This document shows positions 1-5,776 of a stretch of DNA of 9,900 nucleotides, in pieces (the first letter of the stretch is position 1; every line of letters starts with the position of its first letter). Under the pieces are notes generated by a model. That model was not told where the DNA came from and did no database searches. It saw nothing but the letters and a program-made list of their open reading frames with translations. The position numbers and the translations under genes were made by a program. Source of the stretch: Bacillota bacterium (lineage in GTDB: Bacteria; Bacillota; Dehalobacteriia; UBA4068; UBA4997); contig JAFQHB010000101.1 in assembly GCA_017398165.1 (NCBI GenBank), positions 1 through 9,900 of the forward strand. The letters run 5' to 3'.

Positions 1-683
1 TCGGCGGCAACGGTGCCGGCAAGTCCACTATGCTCAATGCCATATCCGGCGTCTGGCCGGTGGATGCAGGCCAGATCATCATTGACGGCACCAATGTCAC
101 CAGGCTGCCGGAATACAAACGCGCCTCTTATCTCGGCCGCGTGTTCCAGGATCCGATGATCGGTACCGCCGCCAATATGGAGATTCAGGAAAATCTGGCT
201 CTCGCCCTGCGCCGCGGCCAGACACGCACCCTGAAATGGAATATCACCGCCAAAGAGCGTGAAAATTACCGCGAACTGCTCAAAACCCTTGACCTCGGTC
301 TGGAGAATCGCCTGACCACCAAGGTCGGCCTGCTCTCGGGCGGTCAGCGTCAGGCGCTGACTCTGCTGATGGCTACACTCACCCAGCCCAAGCTGCTGCT
401 GCTGGACGAACACACCGCAGCACTGGATCCGAAAACTGCCGCCAAGGTTCTCGAGATATCCGACCGCATTATAGCCGAGCAGGAGCTGACGGCACTGATG
501 GTCACCCACAATATGCGTGACGCCATCGCCCACGGCAACCGCCTGATAATGCTGAAAGACGGCAAAGTTATCCTTGACATCGGCGGCGAAGAAAATAAAA
601 AACTCACTGTCGAGATGCTGCTGGCCAAATTTGCCACCGTATCCGGTGAGGAGCTGGCCAGCGATCGTATGCTGCTCAGTTAA
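1..683 (+). CDS. ABC transporter ATP-binding protein (COG1101 type), 5' partial
   Basis: This is the nucleotide-binding subunit of an importer; it would hydrolyse ATP at the inner face of the membrane. The reading frame is open to the left edge, and the first codons (from base 3) already spell the Walker A loop GGNGAGKST, so only about the first 40 residues are missing. The Q-loop (FQDP, Gln at 147-149), signature LSGGQ (333-347), Walker B LLLLDE (Asp at 405, Glu at 408) and H-loop His (507-509) are all present and intact. The LDEHTAALDP and GEELASDRMLLS segments are what I know from the COG1101 ATPases, whose usual partners are a COG2984 lipoprotein and a COG4120 permease; some members of that set import aromatic amino acids (TrpXYZ). 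Those partners would lie to the left of the window, so the substrate is inferred only. A strong terminator follows at once, so this is probably the last gene of its operon. Confidence 0.93.
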   Translation, partial: GGNGAGKSTMLNAISGVWPVDAGQIIIDGTNVTRLPEYKRASYLGRVFQDPMIGTAANMEIQENLALALRRGQTRTLKWNITAKERENYRELLKTLDLGLENRLTTKVGLLSGGQRQALTLLMATLTQPKLLLLDEHTAALDPKTAAKVLEISDRIIAEQELTALMVTHNMRDAIAHGNRLIMLKDGKVILDIGGEENKKLTVEMLLAKFATVSGEELASDRMLLS

Positions 684-698
684 AAAAACTTGCAACAC

Positions 699-728
699 AC
701 AGCGCCCATACATGGGCGCTGTTTTTTT
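699..728 (+). terminator. Intrinsic terminator after the ABC ATPase gene
   Basis: A perfect 10-bp stem, ACAGCGCCCA (699-708) with TGGGCGCTGT (713-722), closes a 4-base loop and runs straight into seven T residues (722-728). It lies 15 bases after the stop codon of the ABC gene and ends that transcription unit. Confidence 0.93.
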
Positions 729-812
729 GTCCGCCGCATACCTGCACCCTCACCCGCCGCCGCTAATAAACTATCAGCATAGACCCACGAAACACACGCC
801 GGAGGTGCTGTA

Positions 813-1028
813 ATGCGAAGCGAAGCCGAGATCGCCGCCAGGATCGAGGAATACCGTTGGCGTCTGGCACTGGCCGTAGAGGAGGATCAGCGCCGCCAGA
901 CCCTATGCGCCGACCACGAGCTGCTCATCCTGGCACTGGTCAACAAGCTGGAGGTACTCTTCTGGGTGCTGGATATCGACCTGCCGGGCCGGGACCTCAT
1001 AGATTCTCTGCCGGATTATTATAGCTGA
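813..1028 (+). CDS. Small protein of unknown function, 71 residues
   Basis: I do not recognise this gene. It has an ATG start with a good ribosome binding site (GGAGGTG at 801-807, 5 bases of spacing) and sits alone between a terminator and the next promoter, which supports it being real. The product is charged and probably alpha-helical: an Arg/Glu-rich first half (residues 1-30), a short hydrophobic stretch LLILALVNKLEVLFWVLD at about 37-54, and an acidic end finishing in DYYS. The hydrophobic part is broken by Lys and Glu, so it looks like an amphipathic helix or helix-helix contact rather than a membrane span. No cysteine pair or DNA-binding motif is visible. I found no clear promoter in 729-800. 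A chance ORF cannot be excluded, but the SD spacing argues against it. Confidence 0.62.
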   Translation: MRSEAEIAARIEEYRWRLALAVEEDQRRQTLCADHELLILALVNKLEVLFWVLDIDLPGRDLIDSLPDYYS

Positions 1029-1045
1029 GCCCCACTGCCAAGCCC

Positions 1046-1074
1046 TTGACTTGCCGCCTTTTTTGTGCCACAAT
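1046..1074 (+). promoter_or_regulatory. Probable sigma-A-type promoter for the CmpB-family gene
   Basis: The -35 box TTGACT (1046-1051) is separated by 17 bases from CACAAT (1069-1074), which matches TATAAT at four of six positions. Transcription would begin near 1081, leaving a leader of about 70 bases before the ATG at 1152. The -35 and first spacer bases (TTGACTTG) are the same as in the promoter at 4724-4752. Confidence 0.5.
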
Positions 1075-1124
1075 ACAAAAAGCGACACGTTTGGGGCTTT
1101 TTCGCTTTTTAGCACACCCCAAAC
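1064..1124 (+). promoter_or_regulatory. Structured leader: nested inverted repeats, possible pseudoknot or bidirectional terminator
   Basis: Three complementary pairs lie here. AAAAAGCGA (1077-1085) pairs with TCGCTTTTT (1102-1110). Its loop contains GTTTGGGG (1089-1096), which is perfectly complementary to CCCCAAAC (1117-1124) beyond the stem; the two helices together have the topology of an H-type pseudoknot with 3-, 5- and 6-base connectors. TGTGC (1064-1068) and GCACA (1112-1116) flank the first stem. The A-rich and T-rich arms could also act as a weak two-way terminator for the gene at 813-1028. The pairing is seen directly; any function is inferred. If transcription starts near 1081, only the inner AGCGA/TCGCT part of the first stem is transcribed. 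Confidence 0.4.
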
Positions 1125-1151
1125 CAAACCTGTAAAAGAAGGTGACCCCAA

Positions 1152-1703
1152 ATGGCAAGGCAACTCCGCCGTCCCGCCACCCTGTTCATATGCTTCCTGC
1201 TCTATTCCATCCTCGGCTGGGCATACGAAGTCTTTTTAGAGGTCGTAGTCTACCGGTGGGGCTACAGCGACCGCGGCATACTCTTCGGCCCGTATTGCCC
1301 GATCTACGGCTGCGGCGCCCTGCTGCTGATAACCACACTGAATAACGCCCGCCGACGCCCCCTGCGCCTTGGCAGGCTAAATCTCCGCCCGCTGTTTATA
1401 TTCGCTGCTATCATCCTGCTCACCACCGCGGTCGAGCTGGCAGGCAGCTATATAATGGAATGGCTGACCGGCGGCTGGATGTGGGATTATACCGGCCGCT
1501 TTCTCAATTTCCAGGGGCGCATCTGCTTCGATGCCAGCCTGCGCTTTGGGCTGGGCGGAATGATCTTCCTGTACGTATTGCAGCCCCTGTTCGAGCGCGC
1601 TCTCGCCCCTCTTTCTGATCGTGCGCTTCTGATATCGGCGCTGCTATGCGAGGCCATCTTCGACGCCGATATCATAGCCACCCTGCTCACCCGCATCTTT
1701 TAG
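1152..1703 (+). CDS. CmpB-family (putative ABC transporter permease) membrane protein, 183 residues
   Basis: This is a multi-span integral membrane protein of the ABC_trans_CmpB family (Pfam PF06541, formerly a DUF). Its biochemical role is not established in spite of the family name. The family landmarks are in order: a first membrane helix ending in LGWAYEV (about 11-28), the RGILFGPYCPIYGCGALL block (41-58) with its Gly-Pro-Tyr-Cys-Pro core, a second hydrophobic segment (about 81-101) with an embedded Glu95, then WDYTGRFLNFQGRICF (111-126) and a final hydrophobic region. About four or five membrane spans can be read. The ATG start is supported by AGAAGGTGA at 1137-1143. It is probably transcribed alone, from the promoter at 1046-1074 to the terminator at 1722-1757. 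The length is in the normal range for single-domain members. Confidence 0.85.
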   Translation: MARQLRRPATLFICFLLYSILGWAYEVFLEVVVYRWGYSDRGILFGPYCPIYGCGALLLITTLNNARRRPLRLGRLNLRPLFIFAAIILLTTAVELAGSYIMEWLTGGWMWDYTGRFLNFQGRICFDASLRFGLGGMIFLYVLQPLFERALAPLSDRALLISALLCEAIFDADIIATLLTRIF

Positions 1704-1721
1704 CCCCAAAAACAAACCGGG

Positions 1722-1757
1722 CGGCACTCTCTCAATGCCGGAGAGTGCCGTTTTTTT
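1722..1757 (+). terminator. Intrinsic terminator after the CmpB-family gene
   Basis: CGGCACTCTC (1722-1731) pairs perfectly over 10 bp with GAGAGTGCCG (1741-1750) around a 9-base loop, followed by seven T residues (1751-1757). It lies 18 bases after the stop codon. Confidence 0.93.
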
Positions 1758-1797
1758 CTGCTGCCCCACAAGCATAAACCCCACACCGGCGCATAGC

Positions 1798-1803
1798 TAT
1801 AAT
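1798..1803 (+). promoter_or_regulatory. -10 box of the probable spoVB promoter
   Basis: A perfect TATAAT stands 32 bases before the GTG start and after the preceding terminator, so a promoter is expected here. At the matching -35 distance (about 1774-1780) I see only TAAACC-like sequence, which is a poor match, and there is no TGn extension. The promoter may be weak or need an activator. Confidence 0.5.
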
Positions 1804-1835
1804 GTGACAACTTTCCCGCCCAAGAGGATACCCCG

Positions 1836-3371
1836 GTGAAACTACAAAATATCTTCTGGAGTGCCGCCGTGCTGCTGGTGTGCAATTTCATATCCCGGCT
1901 GCTGGGTTTCGCCTACCGTATCGTACTGGTGCGCCTGCTGGGTGCGGAGGGCATCGGCATCACCGAGATGGTCAGCCCGATATACTCATTCGCACTGGTA
2001 GCCGCCGGGCTGGGCATCCCACTGGCGATGAGTCATCTGCTGGCCAGCGAGCTGGGGCAGCACCACTATCACAACCTGCCGCGCATCCAACGCTGCGGTA
2101 TGACGCTGCTGCTGGTACTGGGCGCGACGATCAGCCTGCTGTGCTTCATCTTCGCACCGCAGCTCATATCCCGCTTTTGCAGCGAGCCGCGCGGCCTGGC
2201 CTATCTGCGTATCATCTGCCCCGCCATATTTCTGGTCACCGTCTGCTCCGGCCTGCGCGCTTACTTTCAGGGTACCAAACAAATCTACGTCATCGGGCTG
2301 GCGCAAAACCTCGAGCAGTTGGTGCGGGTCGGCGCCGGCGCGGGGCTGGTCATACTGGCACTGCCCCACGGCCTGCAGGCAGCAGTAGCCGCTGTTGCCG
2401 CCGCCACCGTCCTGGGCGAGCTGTGCGGTCTGCTCTTCATCCTGCGGCAATACCGCCGCCAGCGCACCACACCGGACCGTCCGCCGGATATCAGCCGCCG
2501 CCGTCTGCTGGGGCATTTCTTCGGCTTTGGTATGCCGGTAACGCTGCAGCGTCTGCTGTCCTCCGGGATTTTAATGCTGCAGGCTATCATCATCCCGCAG
2601 ACATTACAACAGATAGGCTTCACCGCCGCCGAGGCCACCAGTGCCTACGGCAGCTTCTCGGGCGTGGCGCTATCGCTGATACATCTGCCGGGCATCTTTA
2701 CCGCCACGCTGGTGATGGCACTGCTGCCCTCCATCGCCGAAAGCGGCAACGACACGATGCAGCTCTCCCGCCGTATCAACCAGAGCCTGCATATCACCGC
2801 CGTTATCGCCCTGCCCTTTATGCTGTTATTCCACCAATACGCCGAACCACTGTGCCGCTGGCTCTTCAAAGCGCCCGAGGCCGCACCTTCGCTGCAAATA
2901 CTGGCCTCCGCCGCATTTTTTATCTATATGCAGACAGCTCTTGACGGCATCCTGCAGGGTATGGGGCGCGTCAAATCGCTGCTGGTGGTACTGGGTCTAT
3001 CCGGGCTGGTCTATATAGGCGCACTGCGTCTGTGCATCCCTATGTTTGGCGTTTCGGGCGCCGCAGCCGCCTATCTGCTTTTCGCCGTCATCGGCTGCCT
3101 GCTGGCTATGCTGGCACTGCGCCGTGGCCTGAGCCTGCATCCCGAGTGGCACAATATCCTGCTGAAGCCGCTGCTGGCCGCCGCGGTCTGTCTGGGCATA
3201 CAAAAAGCAGCAGACACCGTAATGTCTGCTGCCGGACACAGCGAAATAGCAATATTCTGCCTGGCCACCGCCATCAGCGGCCTGGCCTATATGGCCGCAC
3301 TGCATCTGATGCACGGCCTGCCCACAGTGTTCCTGCGCTATCTCTCGCCGCTGCGTAAACTGCGGAAATAG
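1836..3371 (+). CDS. spoVB: SpoVB/MurJ-like polysaccharide flippase (MOP/MATE superfamily), 511 residues
   Basis: A membrane flippase of the polysaccharide-biosynthesis branch of the MOP exporter superfamily; relatives move lipid-linked sugar precursors across the cytoplasmic membrane, and SpoVB does so in spore cortex synthesis. The whole protein is hydrophobic with about 12-14 membrane helices. The N-terminus shows the SpoVB-like pattern: SRLLGFAYRIVLVRLLGAEG (residues 20-39), then MVSPIYSFALVAAGLGIP. Further family-like segments are a Phe-Gly-x-Gly-Met-Pro-Val stretch near residue 230 and LDGILQGMGRV near residue 370. Initiation is at GTG, chosen because GAGG (1824-1827) lies 8 bases upstream and the N-terminal helix begins directly after it. 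The length is normal for the family. It stands alone between a terminator and a convergent gene. Assignment to SpoVB rather than another SpoVB-like flippase is by overall look, so a sporulation role is not proven. Confidence 0.85.
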   Translation: MKLQNIFWSAAVLLVCNFISRLLGFAYRIVLVRLLGAEGIGITEMVSPIYSFALVAAGLGIPLAMSHLLASELGQHHYHNLPRIQRCGMTLLLVLGATISLLCFIFAPQLISRFCSEPRGLAYLRIICPAIFLVTVCSGLRAYFQGTKQIYVIGLAQNLEQLVRVGAGAGLVILALPHGLQAAVAAVAAATVLGELCGLLFILRQYRRQRTTPDRPPDISRRRLLGHFFGFGMPVTLQRLLSSGILMLQAIIIPQTLQQIGFTAAEATSAYGSFSGVALSLIHLPGIFTATLVMALLPSIAESGNDTMQLSRRINQSLHITAVIALPFMLLFHQYAEPLCRWLFKAPEAAPSLQILASAAFFIYMQTALDGILQGMGRVKSLLVVLGLSGLVYIGALRLCIPMFGVSGAAAAYLLFAVIGCLLAMLALRRGLSLHPEWHNILLKPLLAAAVCLGIQKAADTVMSAAGHSEIAIFCLATAISGLAYMAALHLMHGLPTVFLRYLSPLRKLRK

Positions 3372-3460
3372 CACTGTCCCCCAAGCCCCCGTACAAGGAG
3401 AATCACAGAAAGTACCTGCCGTATATCAGGATGAGAAGATGACGAGGCTACACAGGGCAA

Positions 3461-3486
3461 GGCGCGCAGCACCACTCACTGCCGCC
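3461..3486. other. Hairpin in the convergent spoVB/lepB gap, no T tract
   Basis: GGCGCGCAG (3461-3469) pairs with CTGCCGCC (3479-3486) around a 9-base loop, 8 bp with one bulged base. It begins 6 bases beyond the lepB stop codon, so it would form the 3' end of the lepB message. Neither side has a run of T residues, so it is not a standard intrinsic terminator. I see no other terminator or gene in 3372-3492. Confidence 0.35.
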
Positions 3487-3492
3487 TGACGA

Positions 3493-4032
3493 TCAAAAAG
3501 AACCAAACCGATCCAGCGGCCAGTAAAGCAGCAGCGCCCGCCCCTCTACGTTCTCGATCGGGACGAAAGGCTCCTCCCACAAATGACTGTCGTAGCTGTT
3601 GTTGCGGTTATCACCCAGCAGGAAAACGTGCCCCTCCGGCACTGTCACCGGGCCAAACTCATAATACATAGGCTCCATCAGATAAGGCTCGTCGATAGCC
3701 TCACCGTTGATATAAAGCACCGCATCCGTCACCTGCACCACATCGCCCGGCAGGCCGATAACACGCTTTAGCATATCATCCGGGCGCCCTACAGCCTCCT
3801 TGGTGCTGTCATTCGGCTCGAATATTACAATATCCTGAAAGGCCGGCTCACCAAAGCGATAAGCCAGCTGATTGACCAGCATCCGCCCACCGGTGGGCAC
3901 AGTCGGCTCCATCGATGCGGTGGGTATTACACGATTATCCACCAGGAAATGCTTGCAAAGCAGCGCGATGACCAGCGCCACCAGGAATACCGGCACTATC
4001 TCACGCAGAAATTTACCAAATTTGGCCAGCAT
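3493..4032 (-). CDS. lepB: Signal peptidase I, 179 residues
   Basis: Type I signal peptidase (family S26), anchored in the cytoplasmic membrane with the active site outside, where it cuts signal peptides from exported proteins. One N-terminal membrane helix is seen at about residues 12-30. The catalytic serine is Ser40 in box B (IPTASMEPT), the general base is Lys89 in box D (LKRVIGLPGD), and box E is GDNRNNSYDSH (140-150). At 179 residues it has the short single-anchor form common in Bacillota. The ATG start is fixed by GGGAGGT (4039-4045 on the plus strand) with 6 bases of spacing. It lies 41 bases downstream of folE on the same strand with no terminator between, so they are probably cotranscribed. 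Thr replaces the more common Ser/Gly two residues before the catalytic serine, a tolerated variation. Confidence 0.95.
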   Translation of the reverse strand: MLAKFGKFLREIVPVFLVALVIALLCKHFLVDNRVIPTASMEPTVPTGGRMLVNQLAYRFGEPAFQDIVIFEPNDSTKEAVGRPDDMLKRVIGLPGDVVQVTDAVLYINGEAIDEPYLMEPMYYEFGPVTVPEGHVFLLGDNRNNSYDSHLWEEPFVPIENVEGRALLLYWPLDRFGSF

Positions 4033-4073
4033 ATTCAGACCTCCCGCCCATAGTGCTTATTTGCCAAAATCAT

Positions 4074-4673
4074 TTATTTACCGACGATCAGAGACATAGC
4101 CTCGGCACGCGCTTTCACGTCACGCTCAAAGGTACCGCGCACGGCCGAAGTCACGGTGAAAGAGCCGGGCTTCTGCACGCCGCGCATCGTCATACACATA
4201 TGCTCGGCCTCGATGACCACCAGCACGCCGTAGGGATCCAGCACGTCCACCACCGCATCAGCGATCTGCGTAGTCAGGCGTTCCTGCACCTGCAGCCGCC
4301 GCGCATAGCCGTCCGCCATCCGCGCCAGCTTGGAAAGCCCGGTGATCTTGCCATCCTTGGGGATATAGGCGATGTGCGCCTTGCCGTAAAAAGGCAGCAT
4401 ATGATGCTCGCACATCGAGTAAATGGCGATATCCTTCACCAGCACCAGCTCGCCGTGCTTGCTGTCGGTGGTAAATTGCTTGTACAGATGCTCGCGCGGA
4501 TCCTGCCTGATGCCGGAAAGTATCTCGTGATACATTCTGGCCACACGCTCCGGCGTCTCCAGCAGGCCTTCGCGATCGGGGTCCTCGCCCACTGCCAGCA
4601 AAATCTCACGCACCGCACTGACTATTCTGGCCTGCCGCTCGTCAGTATTCATCAACTCTCTATTATCAGTCAT
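4074..4673 (-). CDS. folE: GTP cyclohydrolase I, 199 residues
   Basis: FolE (GTP-CH-I, type IA) opens the GTP ring to give 7,8-dihydroneopterin triphosphate, the first step toward tetrahydrofolate and other pteridines or queuosine-type 7-deazaguanines; it is a cytosolic zinc enzyme. The three zinc ligands expected for the family are present: Cys88 and His91 in SMCEHHMLPF and Cys160 in EHMCMTMRG. The LSKLAR, QVQERLTTQIADA and GSFTVTSAVRG blocks are also intact, so the enzyme should be active and zinc-dependent. The start is ATG at 4673, since GGAGGAG (4683-4689) lies 9 bases upstream; a TTG six codons earlier is in frame but would lie inside that RBS. Transcription is probably from the promoter at 4724-4752, continuing into lepB. 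No other folate genes are in the window. Confidence 0.96.
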   Translation of the reverse strand: MTDNRELMNTDERQARIVSAVREILLAVGEDPDREGLLETPERVARMYHEILSGIRQDPREHLYKQFTTDSKHGELVLVKDIAIYSMCEHHMLPFYGKAHIAYIPKDGKITGLSKLARMADGYARRLQVQERLTTQIADAVVDVLDPYGVLVVIEAEHMCMTMRGVQKPGSFTVTSAVRGTFERDVKARAEAMSLIVGK

Positions 4674-4682
4674 ATCCCAAAA

Positions 4683-4689
4683 CTCCTCC
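4683..4689 (-). promoter_or_regulatory. Ribosome binding site deciding the folE start
   Basis: On the minus strand this reads GGAGGAG, 9 bases before the ATG at 4673. It favours that ATG over the in-frame TTG at 4691, which has no RBS of its own. Confidence 0.8.
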
Positions 4690-4723
4690 AAAAATATGTG
4701 CCCGGACAGGACACTATCTATAT

Positions 4724-4752
4724 ATTTTATGACTTTTTGCCCGCCAAGTCAA
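4724..4752 (-). promoter_or_regulatory. Promoter for folE-lepB
   Basis: On the minus strand TTGACT (4747-4752) and TAAAAT (4724-4729) are separated by exactly 17 bases, each one mismatch from consensus. Transcription would begin near 4717, giving a leader of about 44 bases before the folE ATG. Confidence 0.8.
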
Positions 4753-4772
4753 GTACCGTCTGCACCGACGCC

Positions 4773-4811
4773 AAAAGGGACTGCGAAGATATCCCCGCTG
4801 CCCCTTTTTTT
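4773..4811. terminator. Bidirectional terminator-like hairpin between ribU and folE
   Basis: AAAAGGG (4773-4779) pairs with CCCTTTT (4802-4808); an inner helix GCGAAG/CCCCGC with two G-U pairs can extend it. Read on the minus strand, downstream of ribU, it ends in only four T residues; read on the plus strand it ends in seven (4805-4811). It is the only terminator candidate for ribU, 36 bases after its stop codon. Confidence 0.5.
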
Positions 4812-4843
4812 AATGCTTATCCGTCATATACCGACAGTTATTA

Positions 4844-5431
4844 TCAATGCCGCACCAGACCAGCAAAAAATTTCTCGTTCACTGTATAGATAGAGAGAAA
4901 TATTGCCGAGTTTATCAGTGCCTTCAGCAGATTAAAAGGCATAATGCCCGGCAGCAGCGCCGCCAGCACTACCTCCTGCGGCTGGCCAAATATATACACC
5001 GTCACCAGCAGGTTCATCGGTACCATCACCAGCATCATCGCCACCGAGCCTAACACCAGCCCCAGCACCTTGCCTTTGGCGCCGTGGATGCGTGCCGCCA
5101 CCGTGCAGGCCACCCACAGCAGTGCCCCGGTAGCACAAAAGTGCATAAACGCGCCGATCAGCCCATTCTCGCCCAGCAGCAGCCCCTGAAAGAGACTCAC
5201 CAGACCCAGCACCCAAAATCCCGGCCCCATCCCCAGCAGAAAACCGGCCAGCAGTATCGGCACATCGGCCATATCATATTGCAGATACGGCGCGGCAGGC
5301 ACCAGCGACACCCGCGGTACCACCAGCAAAAAAACCAACGACAGTGCAGTCAACAAACCGATACGCGCGATCAAACGCGTATCCATACGGGGTGCATCCC
5401 CCGCAGCAGCATTTCCGACATTCTTCAGCAT
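4844..5431 (-). CDS. ribU: Riboflavin ECF transporter substrate-binding S component, 195 residues
   Basis: RibU is the membrane-embedded riboflavin-binding subunit of an energy-coupling factor importer; it needs the shared EcfA/EcfA'/EcfT module, which is not in this window. About six membrane helices are visible. The segment LVPAAPYLQYDMADVPILLAGFLLG begins near residue 43, and its Pro-Tyr-Leu-x-Tyr-Asp-x-x-Asp-Val-Pro core is typical of RibU. The FMN riboswitch directly upstream makes the substrate assignment strong. The start chosen is ATG at 5431 because AGGAGG (5441-5446) lies 9 bases upstream; a TTG 15 codons earlier is in frame but would begin in the terminator arm of the riboswitch. 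The first 18 residues are a polar cytoplasmic leader. Expression should fall when FMN is plentiful. Confidence 0.93.
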   Translation of the reverse strand: MLKNVGNAAAGDAPRMDTRLIARIGLLTALSLVFLLVVPRVSLVPAAPYLQYDMADVPILLAGFLLGMGPGFWVLGLVSLFQGLLLGENGLIGAFMHFCATGALLWVACTVAARIHGAKGKVLGLVLGSVAMMLVMVPMNLLVTVYIFGQPQEVVLAALLPGIMPFNLLKALINSAIFLSIYTVNEKFFAGLVRH

Positions 5432-5440
5432 CCAATATCG

Positions 5441-5446
5441 CCTCCT
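5441..5446 (-). promoter_or_regulatory. Ribosome binding site deciding the ribU start
   Basis: On the minus strand this is a full AGGAGG, 9 bases before the ATG at 5431. It lies outside the terminator hairpin at 5475-5507, which suggests that control works on transcription rather than on RBS access. Confidence 0.8.
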
Positions 5447-5474
5447 GTAAAATGTTGAATAGCTGCCTGAAACC

Positions 5475-5507
5475 AAAAGAAAAACTCCCCAAAGAAACCT
5501 CGGGGAG
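5475..5507 (-). terminator. Riboswitch-controlled intrinsic terminator before ribU
   Basis: On the minus strand CTCCCC (5502-5507) pairs with GGGGAG (5485-5490), and G-U and A-U pairs extend the stem to about 10 bp over a 3-base loop. The stem is followed by TTTTTCTTTT (5475-5484). It lies between the FMN aptamer and the ribU RBS, the usual place for the off-state terminator of an FMN riboswitch in Bacillota. Confidence 0.9.
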
Positions 5508-5591
5508 CTGCAAAATCAACTGACAGGCTGCTAAATAAAACAGCCAATAAACCAGGCGGCATCCACACGGATACCCACCGGCTGTATGCAT

Positions 5592-5714
5592 CTTCTCTCA
5601 TCCGGACTATAACCGTCGGCTTTGGATTCTCACCAAATCAGCTTGCGCTCGCGGGCTTATGCGCCGTATGGCACACTCACCGCCGGTGGGGAATCTCACC
5701 CCGCCCCGAAGACA
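5592..5714 (-). promoter_or_regulatory. FMN riboswitch (RFN element)
   Basis: The minus strand carries the conserved RFN blocks in order: TTCGGGGCGGGGTGA, then CCACCGGCGGT, AGCCCGCGAGC, GATTTGGTGAGAATCC, AAAGCCGACGGT and GTCCGGATGAGAGAAG. The closing P1 helix is TCTTC with GAAGA. This is the FMN-binding aptamer; FMN binding is known to favour the downstream terminator. It is followed by such a terminator and then ribU, so it should shut off riboflavin uptake when FMN is abundant. Confidence 0.97.
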
Positions 5715-5736
5715 GCTATTATTAAATTGTACTGTT

Positions 5737-5765
5737 ATTATACACTACTTTGGTCGGGATTGCAA
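5737..5765 (-). promoter_or_regulatory. Promoter of the FMN riboswitch-ribU unit
   Basis: On the minus strand TTGCAA (5760-5765) lies 17 bases before a perfect TATAAT (5737-5742). The start of transcription would fall near 5730, about 16 bases before the first aptamer block. The -35 box is the centre of a 14-base imperfect dyad (5756-5769). No terminator is visible between the alr stop codon and this promoter, so readthrough from alr is possible. Confidence 0.75.
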
Positions 5766-5776
5766 CCCCTGCGGCG

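Noticed and set aside
727..800. Possible promoter for the small gene at 813
   Set aside because: TTGTCC at 727-732 overlaps the terminator T tract and has no -10 box at the right distance; TAAACT and TATCAG further on have no -35 partner.
1880..2944. Open frame of 354 codons inside spoVB in another frame
   Set aside because: The product is rich in Arg, Ala, Pro and His and has no membrane or domain pattern, while the spoVB frame shows clear family motifs and an RBS.
3438..3488. Short ATG frame (16 codons) in the spoVB/lepB gap, and the AAGGAG at 3405-3410
   Set aside because: The SD-like sequence is about 28 bases from the ATG, too far to serve it, and the peptide is very short with no features.
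4053..4889. Open frame of 278 codons on the plus strand over folE
   Set aside because: It lies antisense to a clear FolE, has no RBS, and continues across a terminator hairpin and the folE promoter.
5274..5591. Minus-strand frame of 105 codons running from the riboswitch platform into ribU
   Set aside because: It overlaps the terminator and the first part of ribU in another frame, has no RBS, and its Cys-rich look comes from the wrong-frame reading.
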